A stretch of 64,000 nucleotides of DNA from Dechloromonas hortensis (GTDB lineage: Bacteria > Pseudomonadota > Gammaproteobacteria > Burkholderiales > Rhodocyclaceae): contig NZ_SSSQ01000002.1 of the NCBI RefSeq assembly GCF_009469765.1, forward strand, positions 186,001-250,000. The letters are read 5' to 3'. The notes beneath the pieces were generated by a model. That model had not been told where the DNA came from. It saw nothing but the letters and a program-made list of their open reading frames with translations, and did no database searches. The translations under genes and the position numbers were made by a program. Positions 24,169-33,696 of this stretch are shown in pieces (positions within the stretch are counted from its first letter, which is position 1; each line of letters opens with the position of its first letter).

Positions 24169-24642
24169 TCAGGCGCCAAGTATGCGTACGCCAGCCGAGC
24201 GGCCCGCCTGTGCCTGGCGATGGCCGGCCCGCGGACAGTTCCGGGCTTCACCGAGCGTCGCGCCACAGTTGCTTTTTTCCGGTTTGCGGCAGACCGCGCA
24301 GATGCGGAGATTGCTTGTGCTGGCACCTGCGTCCTGCCCCGTCAGGCGTTGCTCGATGCCCGATACGTCGAGCAGTTCGCGCACCATCTCTGTGGCTCCG
24401 GTCAGCCGGATTTTGGTTTTCGCACCAAAATGTTCACCGACCAACAGCAGGCTGCCGAGGCCGGCGGTATCGATCTGCCTCGTTTGCGAAAAATCCAGGC
24501 ACAGCCCGGTCGGCGCCTGAACGGGGGGGAAGTCGCGGATTTGCTTGAGTAATTGACGCGCCGCAGCAAAGTCGAGCGTGGGTGGTAACGCAAGTTGCCA
24601 TTCCTCTGCCGATTCTTTGATCTGGATAGATTTGCTGGCCAT
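24169..24642 (-). CDS. STAS-domain protein (anti-sigma factor antagonist-like)
   Basis: A 157-residue protein starting MASKSIQIKE at 24642 behind GGGAGAACAAC. A STAS domain covers residues ~10-100 with the conserved RQIDTAGLGSLLLVGEHF; the usual phosphorylated Ser of D-S-x-G is Thr here. The ~50-residue C-terminal extension contains a CxxC-like pair (ICAVCRKPEKSNC) that is not part of the standard domain. Such proteins act in partner switching or as soluble modules of signalling complexes. It is convergent with the preceding gene, with no obvious partner kinase nearby. Confidence 0.75.
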   Translation of the reverse strand: MASKSIQIKESAEEWQLALPPTLDFAAARQLLKQIRDFPPVQAPTGLCLDFSQTRQIDTAGLGSLLLVGEHFGAKTKIRLTGATEMVRELLDVSGIEQRLTGQDAGASTSNLRICAVCRKPEKSNCGATLGEARNCPRAGHRQAQAGRSAGVRILGA

Positions 24643-24720
24643 GTTGTTCTCCCTGGTTGATAGCGGAGTTGAGCAACATCCATGCCGAAGTTGCAAGCCT
24701 GCTGGCCGGGTGAGGCACAA

Positions 24721-24764
24721 TAAAAAGCGGCCTCGCGCACCCTGGCGGGTGATCGCGAAGCCGC
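24721..24764 (-). terminator. Strong intrinsic terminator of the PEP-CTERM gene
   Basis: A long, nearly perfect stem (24727-24764, outer arms GCGGC and GCCGC, inner arms TCGCG/CGCGA and CACCC/GGGTG) is followed on the minus strand by TTTTTA. It lies 20 bases past the stop codon of the minus-strand gene. Confidence 0.9.
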
Positions 24765-24783
24765 AAGCAGGAGCTTCTTGTTT

Positions 24784-25857
24784 TTATATCTTGGCGGTGC
24801 GCTCGCGGCGGCGACCGACAGCGCTCAGGCCGAGCAAGCCGATGCCGAGCAGAACGAGGCTTTCCGGTTCCGGTACGCGATTGGTCCAGTCGTTGGCCAC
24901 CAGGAACAGTTGCTCGTATCCGTTGTCGATCTTGACGTTGGTGCAGGTGACCGGATTGCCCTGGTTATCGACACCGGACACCCAGTTGCTCGGCGTGTCG
25001 CAGCCCAGCCGAACGTCGAGGTGCAGCGTGTATTGGCTGAGGGCGGCATCGCTCAATGAGAACAAGGTATTCAGCCACATGTTTAGCAGGGGTATGTCGG
25101 CCGCATAGGCAACCTGGTTGGCGCCAAGATTGTGGTTGAAGGTTTCGCCATTGGCGTTCAGTTGACCGCCGGAGAGGACGTAGTCGCTGCTACCGTAACC
25201 GGTCAGCGGGGAGGTGACGTTGCCGCCATTGTAGGTGGTGGCATCACCGAAAGGTACGCCGCCTGCTCCATAGGCCAATCCGCGATTGGTCAGGTAAAGA
25301 TACTGGCCGTTGTAGATGCTATTTGCGCCATTGGTGATCCACATCTTGGCCCAGATTGCCAGGCTCTGATCGGCGTTGGTGTCGTTGTTGTTGAACAGGA
25401 AGAGAGCCGAGTCGCCATTCAGGAATGTCTTCAGATACGACAGATTGGCATCCCAGGTCGTGGTCGAATTATTGACGATGTCCTTGCCTGCCGCGTTCGG
25501 CTGCGTCGCGCCGGTGCCGGCGAAATTGGCAAAAACGGGCGATGAACCGTTCGGGGTTTCGTAGGCATTGTCGAAGCCGATGCCGTTGGTCGTGACATTC
25601 TGACCACCCGAGCCGGTGTAGAGGACCAGGCTGTTCATGATCTGGCCGGGGCCGGAAGGAATGTAGTAGGGGTTGCCCGGGCCGGTGCCGCCACCGTTGG
25701 CCTGATCGTAGTAATAGGCTGAAACCGGCATCGAGTAGGAGTTTGCATTGCCGTAGGTGAGATACGGATACGACAGGTCGACCGTCAATGCACTGGCGCT
25801 GCCTGCGCCGAGACCCAGGCCCAATGTGCTCAGTGTTGCAATCAGAGTTTTTTTCAT
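24784..25857 (-). CDS. PEP-CTERM sorting-domain exported protein
   Basis: A 357-residue secreted protein. It has a signal peptide (MKKTLIATLSTLGLGLGAGSASA) and a C-terminal sorting signal: VPEPESLVLLGIGLLGLSAVG then RRRERTAKI. The PEP motif, membrane span and Arg-rich end are the recognition signal for the exosortase/EpsH system that processes such proteins for export to the surface or matrix. The mature part is rich in Asn, Gly, Thr and Tyr, typical for this class, with no enzyme motif. I start at the ATG at 25857; the frame is open to 25926. A sigma-54 promoter lies upstream. Confidence 0.9.
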   Translation of the reverse strand: MKKTLIATLSTLGLGLGAGSASALTVDLSYPYLTYGNANSYSMPVSAYYYDQANGGGTGPGNPYYIPSGPGQIMNSLVLYTGSGGQNVTTNGIGFDNAYETPNGSSPVFANFAGTGATQPNAAGKDIVNNSTTTWDANLSYLKTFLNGDSALFLFNNNDTNADQSLAIWAKMWITNGANSIYNGQYLYLTNRGLAYGAGGVPFGDATTYNGGNVTSPLTGYGSSDYVLSGGQLNANGETFNHNLGANQVAYAADIPLLNMWLNTLFSLSDAALSQYTLHLDVRLGCDTPSNWVSGVDNQGNPVTCTNVKIDNGYEQLFLVANDWTNRVPEPESLVLLGIGLLGLSAVGRRRERTAKI

Positions 25858-25893
25858 GATTTTTCCAGTTCGGGTACGTTTCGGCTTAACTAA

Positions 25894-25909
25894 CGCACGT
25901 GCCGTGCCA
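25894..25909 (-). promoter_or_regulatory. Sigma-54 (-24/-12) promoter of the PEP-CTERM gene
   Basis: Read on the minus strand, TGGCACG-GCAC-GTGCG matches the RpoN consensus TGGCACG-N4-TTGCW, with the essential GG and GC correctly spaced. It lies about 37-52 bases upstream of the start codon at 25857. PEP-CTERM genes in related bacteria are known to be controlled by RpoN with the PrsK/PrsR pair. Confidence 0.75.
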
Positions 25910-25991
25910 CGTTTTTGGAAATTCAATGAATTCAGAACTTTATTCGATTGTTTGTCGTATTTGATTTTGCTAAATATGAGAGCGTGTAAAA

Positions 25992-26044
25992 AAAATCGAC
26001 AGAACGTTCAATATCTAATTTGCATAATTAAATTTGTCGATTTT
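25992..26044. promoter_or_regulatory. Spaced perfect inverted repeat, possible enhancer-binding site
   Basis: AAAATCGACA (25992-26001) and TGTCGATTTT (26035-26044) form a perfect 10-bp inverted repeat 33 bases apart, in an AT-rich stretch 85-150 bases upstream of the sigma-54 promoter. This is the usual distance for a bacterial enhancer-binding protein. The remaining intergenic sequence (25858-26231) shows no gene. Confidence 0.5.
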
Positions 26045-26231
26045 GTTGATTTGTTGCAGGGGTTGGGGGTTGAACCGGCTTTCCGGATGCCTGCGGTCCA
26101 CGCCGGAAAATGGCCGAAAATGCGCTCGGCCAGTGATTGCTGATATGCCTTATATATCCGCTCTGGCTGCCCAAGCAGGGCATCGGCTGTTAAGATCCCC
26201 GGATGTCCAAAAACTCGGCTAACAGCGGGCG

Positions 26232-28880
26232 ATGACCCTCCAGCGCGGAATTTCGTCGGCGCCTTATCTCCATGCGCTGGCGGCCGCCCTGACCTTGTTG
26301 GCCTTCGTGGCCATGCTCGGACTGGAACTGGTCTCGTCGCGCCGCCACGAGATCGAGCGTGCCAAGCACGAAATTGCCACCCAGGCCGAGCTGCTGGCGA
26401 CCCATGTCGGCGATCGCCTCGGCAAGATCGACATCGTGCTCAGTACCGTGGCCCGCCAATATCCGCTCTGGGCTGGCTGGCCGACTGGGCAGGTGAACGA
26501 CGAACTGGCCGCCCATTTGCGCAGCATGCCGGATTCGCAAAGCTTGCGCGTCGGCAATGCTCAGGGTTCTTTCATCTTCGATGCCAGTGGCAAGCTGTCC
26601 AGCGCCACAGTGTTCGACCGCGACTACTTTCACCGCCTGCGTGCCGATCCGGCTGCAGGCCTGGTGCTCTCCGAGCCGATCTTCGCCCGCATCACGAAGA
26701 ACTGGGTAATCACCCTCAGCCGTCGGCTGGCCTCGCCGGATGGCGGTTTCGTCGGCCACGTGCAGGCAGCGATCAATGCCAGCCAGTTCGAGACCCTGTT
26801 TTCTCAGATGCTGAAAAATCAGGGCGACGTCGTCGCTCTTTACGACGACCAAATTCGCCTGGTGGCCCGCAAGCCGGCCGCCCCAGATCAACTGGGCAAA
26901 AAACTCGCCGCGACCTATTTTGAAAGCGTGCTGGCCAGTGGTCAGACTGCGGCCGATTACCAGGCCGTATCGCCGCTCGATGGCGTCGAGCGCCATTTCG
27001 CGCTGCGTAAGGTCGAGGGCTTGCCGCTGAGCATTCTGGTCGGGCGTAGCGAGCCGGATATTCTGCGGGAGTGGTACGTCAAGGCGAAGGTCTATGGGGT
27101 CTCCACGCTGCTGCTCGGGCTGGTTCTCGCGGCTCTGCTCTGGGCCTGGCAGCGCAATTACCGGCTGGCCCTGCGTTTTGGCGATGCGATGGAAACGGCG
27201 TATCTCGATTCCGAGCGGCGGGCCCGCACGCTGCTCGACAGCATTCCCGATCCGGCCTGGCTGCGCGACTGCACTGGCCGTTTCCTGATGGTCAACGACG
27301 CTTACCTGGCCTTTTGCGGCCAATTACGCGCGGCAGTGATCGGCCGGACGCTCGAAGAAGTCTGGCCGGCCCGCCATGCTGCCCTCTACCGGCGTCAGGA
27401 CAGTGAAGTGATCGCGGCCAATGCCGAACATCAAGGCGTCGGCGAGCAGACTCACGCCGACGGCCGGCGCCGTACCTACGAATATGTCCACGCGCCGCTG
27501 CACGATGCTGCCGGGCGGGTGATCGGCGTTGCCGGCTTCGCTCGCGACGTGACGCCGCGCAAGGAAGCCGAAGCGCGTGCCGACTACCTGGCCGAGCACG
27601 ACGCGCTGACCGATCTGCCGAATCGCCTGCTGCTCTCGGAAAACATTGCCCAGACGCTGGCCGGCGCGGCCGGCAGGGAGAACCGGATCGCCCTGCTGCT
27701 GCTCGATCTGGATCACTTCAAGCACATCAACGACACGTTGGGCCACGCGATTGGCGACCAACTGCTGCGCGAACTGGCCGGGCGGCTGAAGAAGACCGTG
27801 TTCGACAAAGACCTGATTGCCCGCCAGGGCGGCGACGAGTTCGCCATCCTGGTCGTCGACTGGCATAGCGTCAATGCACTGGCCCAGATCGCGCAACGGG
27901 TGCTCGATGCCGTCAGGCAGCCGTTCACCATCGATGACCGCGAGTTGCTGGTCACCGCCAGTATCGGCATCAGTCTCTATCCCGACGATGGAAACAATAT
28001 CGACCACCTGCTGCGCAATGCCGACGTTGCGCTCTATGCCGCCAAGTCGGCCGGCCGCAACGCTTACTGTTTCTTCAAGCCAGAGATGAACGCCCGCGTC
28101 GCCGAACGCGTCACGCTCGAAAGCCGCCTGCGCAAGGCCATTGCCGAAAGGCGTTTGCTGCTTCATTACCAGCCGCAATACGAACTGAGCTCGGGCCGGA
28201 TGGTTGGCGTCGAGGCGCTGGTGCGCTGGCAGGATCCCGTCGAAGGCCTCATTTCACCGGCCCGCTTTATCCCGCTGGCCGAGGAAACCGGCCTGATCAA
28301 GCCGCTCGGTGAATGGGTGCTCAACGAAGCCTGCCGCCAGGCCGTGGCCTGGCAGGGCGCCGGTTTGCCGCTCTTCATCGTTGCGGTCAATCTGTCGGCG
28401 GTGCAACTGGCCGATCCGGAGATCGTCGCCATCGTCCGCCAGGCCTTGGCCGATAGCGGGCTGCCCGCTGCTCGGCTCGAACTGGAAATCACCGAGAGCA
28501 TGCTCTTGGCCGATGCCGAGCGGGCCATCGCCGTGCTGGAGGATTTTCGGGCGATGGGCGTCAAGCTGGCGATCGACGACTTCGGTACCGGGTATTCCAG
28601 TTTTTCCTACCTGAAGCGCTTGCCGCTCGACAAACTCAAGGTCGACCAGAGCTTTGTCAGCGATCTGACGGTTGACGCCAATAACGCGGCGATTGTCGAA
28701 GCGATCATCGCGGTCGCCGGCAAGCTCGGTCTGCGCGTCATCGCCGAAGGCGCCGAAACTGCCGAGCAGGTCGAAATGCTGCGTCGCTTCGGCTGCGACG
28801 AGGTGCAGGGCTATTACTTCAGCCGCCCGTTGCCGCCGGCCGAGATCGCCGGCGCCCAGCAGCGCGGCAAGCCGGGCTAA
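26232..28880 (+). CDS. Membrane sensor GGDEF-EAL protein with periplasmic Cache-like domain
   Basis: An 882-residue c-di-GMP enzyme. Membrane spans lie at ~14-34 and ~290-312 and enclose a ~255-residue periplasmic domain of Cache/PDC type (ATHVGDRLGKIDIVLSTVARQ, VFDRDYFHRLRADP, LSEPIFARITKNWVITLSRR). A PAS domain (~325-450), a GGDEF domain (~455-615, intact RQGGDEF) and an EAL domain (~630-870) follow. EAL residues are preserved ([50 protein letters not shown] with Ala for the usual Val, VQGYYFSRP). The ATG at 26232 lacks a strong ribosome site. Single gene, convergent with recJ. Confidence 0.93.
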   Translation: MTLQRGISSAPYLHALAAALTLLAFVAMLGLELVSSRRHEIERAKHEIATQAELLATHVGDRLGKIDIVLSTVARQYPLWAGWPTGQVNDELAAHLRSMPDSQSLRVGNAQGSFIFDASGKLSSATVFDRDYFHRLRADPAAGLVLSEPIFARITKNWVITLSRRLASPDGGFVGHVQAAINASQFETLFSQMLKNQGDVVALYDDQIRLVARKPAAPDQLGKKLAATYFESVLASGQTAADYQAVSPLDGVERHFALRKVEGLPLSILVGRSEPDILREWYVKAKVYGVSTLLLGLVLAALLWAWQRNYRLALRFGDAMETAYLDSERRARTLLDSIPDPAWLRDCTGRFLMVNDAYLAFCGQLRAAVIGRTLEEVWPARHAALYRRQDSEVIAANAEHQGVGEQTHADGRRRTYEYVHAPLHDAAGRVIGVAGFARDVTPRKEAEARADYLAEHDALTDLPNRLLLSENIAQTLAGAAGRENRIALLLLDLDHFKHINDTLGHAIGDQLLRELAGRLKKTVFDKDLIARQGGDEFAILVVDWHSVNALAQIAQRVLDAVRQPFTIDDRELLVTASIGISLYPDDGNNIDHLLRNADVALYAAKSAGRNAYCFFKPEMNARVAERVTLESRLRKAIAERRLLLHYQPQYELSSGRMVGVEALVRWQDPVEGLISPARFIPLAEETGLIKPLGEWVLNEACRQAVAWQGAGLPLFIVAVNLSAVQLADPEIVAIVRQALADSGLPAARLELEITESMLLADAERAIAVLEDFRAMGVKLAIDDFGTGYSSFSYLKRLPLDKLKVDQSFVSDLTVDANNAAIVEAIIAVAGKLGLRVIAEGAETAEQVEMLRRFGCDEVQGYYFSRPLPPAEIAGAQQRGKPG

Positions 28881-28890
28881 AGAACTTCCT

Positions 28891-30579
28891 CTACTCGAGG
28901 TACTCGATCATCAACTGCGGCGATTCGACGCCCATATATTCGTTGATCGACAGCCGGTAGGCGGCGCGGGTGCGGTTGCCGGGCTGGGTGCTGAAATTGA
29001 ACTGGATGGCATCGATGCGGGCGTTGCCTTTTTTCAGGCGTAGCTTGAGGTGCTTGTCCTTGAGGACGCGCTGTTGCTCGACGTCGAATTCATCGACGAA
29101 CAGCGGCGCCGGGAAACCCTGGCCCCAGACTTCGTTTTCGAGCAGGCGGGCGATTTCGAGCGAGATATAGCCGCCCTCCAGCGCGCCGTCGGTTTCCAGC
29201 GTCCGGGTCAGGTCGGCCGGGGCAAGCAGTTCGCCGGCGATTTCGGCGAACAGGGCGGCAAAGCGCGTGAAGTTTTCTTCCTTCAGCGTCGCGCCGGCCG
29301 CCATGGCGTGGCCGCCGAAGCGCAGCAGCAGGCCGGGGGCGCGCTTGGCGACGAGGTCGAGGGCGTCGCGCAGGTGCAGGCCGGGTATCGACCGGCCGGA
29401 ACCCTTGACGATGCCGCCTTCGCTGCGGGCAAAGGCGAAGACCGGCCGGTGCAGCTTTTCCTTGATCCGCGAGGCGAGAATGCCGATGACGCCTTCGTGC
29501 CATTCCGGGTCGAACAGCACGATGCCGGGGGCGGGGTCGTTGACGTCCATCGCTTCGAGCAGGATCAGCGCCTGATCCTGCATGCCGGATTCGATTTCGC
29601 GGCGGGTGCGGTTCAGGGTGTCGAGTTCCTGGGCGATCTGCAGGGCGCGGCCGGGGTCGTCGGTGATCAGGCATTCGATGCCGAGCCGCATGTCGGCCAG
29701 GCGGCCGGCGGCATTCAGGCGGGGCCCGATCAGGAAGCCGAGATCGAAGGCCGAGGCGCGTTTCGGGTCGCGGCTGGTGGCCTTGAACAGGGCGGCGATG
29801 CCCGGTTGCAGGCGGCCGGCGCGCATGCGCTTGAGGCCCTGGCTGACCAGGATGCGGTTGTTGCGGTCGAGCTTGACGACGTCGGCGACGGTGCCAAGCG
29901 CGACGAGGTCGAGCAGGTCGGCGAAATTGGGTTCCGGGTGGTCAGCGAAGTAGCCGCGTTCGCGAAGTTCGGCACGCAGCGCCAGGGCGACGTAGAACAT
30001 GACGCCGACGCCGGCAATGCATTTGGATGGAAATTCGCAGCCCGGCTGGTTCGGATTGACGATGCAGTCGGCGTCCGGGAGCGTCGCCGCCGGCAGGTGA
30101 TGGTCGGTGATCAGCGTCGCGATGCCCAGTTCGCGGGCGCGGGCGACGCCCTCCAGGCTGGCGATGCCGTTATCGACGGTGATGATAAGGTCGGGCGATT
30201 GTTCGGCGGCCAGTTCGACGATTTCCGGCGACAGGCCGTAGCCGAACTTGAAGCGGTCGGGAACCAGGAAATTGACGTCGGCGCCGAGCGACTTCAGGGC
30301 GCGCATGCCGACGGCGGTGGCGGTGGCGCCGTCGCAGTCGTAATCGCCGATGATCAGCAGGCGGGCTTCGGCCTCGATGGCATCGGCCAGGATGTGGGCG
30401 GCCTGATCGGTATTGGTCAGCGCGGCAGGCGGCAGCAGAGACTTCAGTTCGTAGTCGAGTTCGGCCTTGTCGGTGACGCCGCGCGCCGCATAGAGGCGGG
30501 CGAGCAGGGGGTGCAGGCCTTGTTGTTCGAGTTGCCAGACGGTGCGCGGCGGGCTGCTGCGGGTGACGATGTTGGTCAT
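28891..30579 (-). CDS. recJ: Single-stranded-DNA-specific exonuclease RecJ
   Basis: 5'-3' exonuclease on single-stranded DNA, active in recombination and mismatch repair. The 562-residue length is normal. DHH-family motifs: IIGDYDCDGAT with Asp79/81/83 (metal binding), the DHH motif at residues 159-161 (LITDHHLPAA), and the DHHA1 signature FGGHAMAAGATL near residue 420. The RpfE-type gene lies directly upstream and overlaps by four bases, so the two are coexpressed. Confidence 0.96.
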   Translation of the reverse strand: MTNIVTRSSPPRTVWQLEQQGLHPLLARLYAARGVTDKAELDYELKSLLPPAALTNTDQAAHILADAIEAEARLLIIGDYDCDGATATAVGMRALKSLGADVNFLVPDRFKFGYGLSPEIVELAAEQSPDLIITVDNGIASLEGVARARELGIATLITDHHLPAATLPDADCIVNPNQPGCEFPSKCIAGVGVMFYVALALRAELRERGYFADHPEPNFADLLDLVALGTVADVVKLDRNNRILVSQGLKRMRAGRLQPGIAALFKATSRDPKRASAFDLGFLIGPRLNAAGRLADMRLGIECLITDDPGRALQIAQELDTLNRTRREIESGMQDQALILLEAMDVNDPAPGIVLFDPEWHEGVIGILASRIKEKLHRPVFAFARSEGGIVKGSGRSIPGLHLRDALDLVAKRAPGLLLRFGGHAMAAGATLKEENFTRFAALFAEIAGELLAPADLTRTLETDGALEGGYISLEIARLLENEVWGQGFPAPLFVDEFDVEQQRVLKDKHLKLRLKKGNARIDAIQFNFSTQPGNRTRAAYRLSINEYMGVESPQLMIEYLE

Positions 30580-31604
30580 TGGGTGGCTTGCTCGGCGAGG
30601 CGGGTGGCGAGGGCGGGGAGGGCCTCGGTTTTTTTCCAGAATTTCCAGCGTTCACCGCCGGTCACGGTGCATTGCAGTTCGCCATAAACGGTCGGCGCGA
30701 TCAGCCTGATGCGGTCGACCTTGCTGCCGAGGGCTTTTTTGAGCGGCGCGAACCAGTCGGCTTCCAGTTGTTCCAGGGCGCTGCGCCAGCCTTCGCCATC
30801 TTCATAGAGGACGCGCGGCAGCAACTGGTCGAGGATGAGCAGCGGGGCCGGGCCGGCTTCCGGCAGCAAGGCGGCGAGGCTGGGCGGGCGGTCATGCAGC
30901 GGGATGTCGCTGGCCAGGGCCAGGCCGGCAGCCAGCGGGTTGTCGCTCCACAGGCCGGAGAAGGCCGGTCGGGCCGGGCTGGGCAGGGCGCCGCCGCCCC
31001 ACAGCCACAGGCTGTTGATGGCCGGTTTGCCTTCGCGCTGGCGTTGTTCGTTGACCGGGTGGCCGTGCAGGAACATCTGCACTTCGTTCAGCCAGCGGGT
31101 CAGCGGCAGGGCGTTGCCGTTCAGGTCGCCATCGACCCGGCGGCCGGCAACGGCGGAAATCGGCGCCACCGGGTGGTCGACCGCAGCATTGAGCTTGAGA
31201 TACCAGCGGCGGGCGCTGATCACGTGAAATTCGCCGATATCGGCAAATTCACCATTCAGAGAAGCGGCCAGGCTGTGCGCTTCGGCCTCGTCGAGATCGA
31301 AGGCGCCGGCGTCGGCCAGGATGATGCGTTCGTGATGAAAGCGCAGATGCACCGGGTCGGCGCAGAGCCAGTGGCCGGTTCGGGCTTCCGGGCAGCCTTC
31401 GCCGAGCAGGCGGAGGGCGCCGAAGGGCGGGGTGGCGAGGCCGAAGCAGTCGGCCAGCACGTTTTCGAAGGGGCGGCGCGGCCGGCGTTGCAGGTTGCCG
31501 TGGGCGAGCAGCCATTCAAGGCCGGGGGCGCTGAGCTTGCCGAGGGTGAATTGGTCGGCGGGTTCGGGCCAGATCAGTTCTGGAACAAGCAAGGTGAGGT
31601 GCAC
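30576..31604 (-). CDS. RpfE-type conserved hypothetical protein
   Basis: A 342-residue protein of the family named after Xanthomonas RpfE (COG4255), with unknown biochemical role; some databases label relatives as phosphoglycerate-mutase-like. Visible features are PELIWPEP near the N-terminus, a conserved WYL region (ARRWYLKL) and the GKPAINSLWLWGGGALP motif typical of the family. Linkage to recJ, here with a four-base overlap, is also as I recall it from Xanthomonas. There is no signal peptide. The family name does not prove a role in diffusible-signal regulation. Confidence 0.75.
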   Translation of the reverse strand: MHLTLLVPELIWPEPADQFTLGKLSAPGLEWLLAHGNLQRRPRRPFENVLADCFGLATPPFGALRLLGEGCPEARTGHWLCADPVHLRFHHERIILADAGAFDLDEAEAHSLAASLNGEFADIGEFHVISARRWYLKLNAAVDHPVAPISAVAGRRVDGDLNGNALPLTRWLNEVQMFLHGHPVNEQRQREGKPAINSLWLWGGGALPSPARPAFSGLWSDNPLAAGLALASDIPLHDRPPSLAALLPEAGPAPLLILDQLLPRVLYEDGEGWRSALEQLEADWFAPLKKALGSKVDRIRLIAPTVYGELQCTVTGGERWKFWKKTEALPALATRLAEQATQ

Positions 31605-31678
31605 AGGAATCCAGGCCAGCAGACGTCGGGGAAGCGCTTGAGTGTACCATAGCGACTTTTCACGAATCCCCGAGCCGC

Positions 31679-32926
31679 ATGGCCCTGCCTTACGAACTGC
31701 TGATCGGTTTGCGCTACACCCGCGCCAAACGCCGAAATCACTTTATCTCCTTCATTTCATTGATTTCCATGCTCGGCATCGGGCTCGGCGTCGCGGCGCT
31801 GATCGTCGTCCTCTCGGTGATGAACGGTTTTCAAAAGGAATTGCGCACGCGCATCCTCGGCGTCGCTTCCCATATCCAGATCACCGGCATCAATGGCGAA
31901 CTGGCCGACTGGCCGTCGCTGGCCGAGCAGGCGATGCAGCATCCGGAAGTGCGGGCGGCGGCGCCATTCGTCCAGTCACAGGCGATGTTTACCGTCGATG
32001 GCGGGGTCAAGGGCGCACTGGTGCGCGGCATCCTGCCCGAGCAGGAAGACCGTGTCGCCGATTTTCGGCAGACCATCAAGAGCGGCAGCCTCGACGATTT
32101 GCGGCCGGGCGAATTCGGCGTCGTGCTCGGCGCCGACCTGGCTCGCTCGCTGCGCGTCTTTACCGGCGACAAGGTGACGTTGATCGCGCCGCAGGGCACG
32201 GTGACGCCGGCCGGTGTCGTGCCGCGCCTGAAATCCTTCCGCGTCGTCGGTATTTTCGAGGTCGGCATGTACGAGTACGACAGCGGCCTGGCCCTGATCA
32301 ATCTGCAGGATGCGCAGAAGCTGTACCAGATGGAGGACCGGGTGACCGGCGTCCGCCTCAAGGTCGACGACTTGTTCCAGGCGCCGCGCATCGCCCGCGA
32401 ACTGGCCCGCTACGTCAATGCCGATGCCTACCTGAACGACTGGACGAAGAGCCACGCCAATTTCTTCCGGGCGGTGCAAATTGAGAAAAATATGATGTTT
32501 ATCATTCTGTCGCTGATTGTCGCGGTGGCAGCATTCAATCTCGTCTCGACGCTGGTCATGGCGGTGACCGACAAGCAGGCCGATATCGCCATCCTGCGCA
32601 CGCTGGGCGCGCGGCCGCTGTCGATCATGGCGATTTTCGTCGTGCAGGGCGCGCTGGTCGGCTTCATTGGCCTCGGTCTCGGCATCGTCGGCGGTGTCGC
32701 GCTGGCGCTGAACATCGATGTCGTCGTGCCATTTATTGAGAAATTGCTGGGTGTCCATTTCCTGTCCAAAGAGGTCTATTACATTTCCGACCTGCCGTCC
32801 GACCTGCAGTGGAGCGATGTCTGGGGGGTCACGTTGATCGCCTTCGTGCTCGCCCTGCTGGCTACGCTCTATCCCAGTTGGCGCGCTTCGCGCGTCAATC
32901 CGGCGGAGGCGCTGCGCTATGAGTGA
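31679..32926 (+). CDS. lolC: Lipoprotein-releasing ABC transporter permease (LolC/LolE family)
   Basis: Inner-membrane subunit that lifts outer-membrane lipoproteins from the membrane for LolA. The 415-residue protein starts with the typical [21 protein letters not shown] and has one membrane span near residue 25-50, a large periplasmic domain, and three spans in the C-terminal FtsX-like domain ([20 protein letters not shown] onward). It ends with [17 protein letters not shown], a family hallmark. lolD overlaps its end by 8 bases. Whether it is LolC, LolE or a single LolF-like subunit cannot be decided. Confidence 0.93.
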   Translation: MALPYELLIGLRYTRAKRRNHFISFISLISMLGIGLGVAALIVVLSVMNGFQKELRTRILGVASHIQITGINGELADWPSLAEQAMQHPEVRAAAPFVQSQAMFTVDGGVKGALVRGILPEQEDRVADFRQTIKSGSLDDLRPGEFGVVLGADLARSLRVFTGDKVTLIAPQGTVTPAGVVPRLKSFRVVGIFEVGMYEYDSGLALINLQDAQKLYQMEDRVTGVRLKVDDLFQAPRIARELARYVNADAYLNDWTKSHANFFRAVQIEKNMMFIILSLIVAVAAFNLVSTLVMAVTDKQADIAILRTLGARPLSIMAIFVVQGALVGFIGLGLGIVGGVALALNIDVVVPFIEKLLGVHFLSKEVYYISDLPSDLQWSDVWGVTLIAFVLALLATLYPSWRASRVNPAEALRYE

Positions 32927-33596
32927 CCCGATTCTGCAGGCGAGCGGCCTGGGCAAGGTTTTTCGCGGTGATGGCCTGGACGTGGCGGTGTTGTCCGATG
33001 TCAGCCTGGCCATTCAGGCTGGTGAGACGGTCGCCGTGGTCGGTGCTTCCGGTTCGGGCAAAAGCACGCTGCTGCATTTGATGGGGGGGCTGGATACGCC
33101 GTCCTCCGGTAGCGTCAAACTGATGGGTCGGGATTTTTCGTCTTTGGGCGAGGTCGACCGCGGCGATTGGCGTAACCGGCATCTCGGCTTCGTCTATCAG
33201 TTCCACCATTTGCTGCCCGAGTTTTCGGCGCTGGAAAATGTCGCCATGCCGCTGCTGATTCGCCGCGTCGAACGGCAGCAGGCGCTGGCCAAGGCGGCGG
33301 AAATGCTCGGCGCAGTCGGGCTCGGTCATCGTCTGGAACATCGGCCGGGCGAACTGTCCGGCGGCGAGCGGCAACGGGCAGCGATTGCCCGGGCGCTGGT
33401 CAGCGAACCTTCGTGCTTGCTGGCTGATGAACCAACCGGCAACCTGGATAGTCAGAGCGCATATATCGTGTTCGACCTGCTGATCGAGCGGGTACGTCTG
33501 CAGCAGGCCAGTCTGGTCATGGTTACCCACGACGAGCGCCTCGCCGCCAAGGCCGACCGGGTCCTGCGCCTGAATGACGGGATGCTTTTCGAATAA
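32919..33596 (+). CDS. lolD: Lipoprotein-releasing ABC transporter ATP-binding protein LolD
   Basis: ATPase partner of the preceding permease. The 225-residue protein has Walker [10 protein letters not shown], signature [15 protein letters not shown] and Walker [12 protein letters not shown], and the LolD-type [21 protein letters not shown]. The start lies inside the permease gene (8-base overlap). A GCAAATGC/GCATTTGC hairpin at 33611-33635 follows the stop and may end the transcript, though it lacks a T-run. Confidence 0.94.
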   Translation: MSDPILQASGLGKVFRGDGLDVAVLSDVSLAIQAGETVAVVGASGSGKSTLLHLMGGLDTPSSGSVKLMGRDFSSLGEVDRGDWRNRHLGFVYQFHHLLPEFSALENVAMPLLIRRVERQQALAKAAEMLGAVGLGHRLEHRPGELSGGERQRAAIARALVSEPSCLLADEPTGNLDSQSAYIVFDLLIERVRLQQASLVMVTHDERLAAKADRVLRLNDGMLFE

Positions 33597-33696
33597 GTAA
33601 AGAGTAAATTGCAAATGCATCTTGTCGGCATTTGCTTGAGTTGAAACGAATTGCCAGATAGATCAGCCGAGAAATGGCTTGATGAGGAGATAAGAA

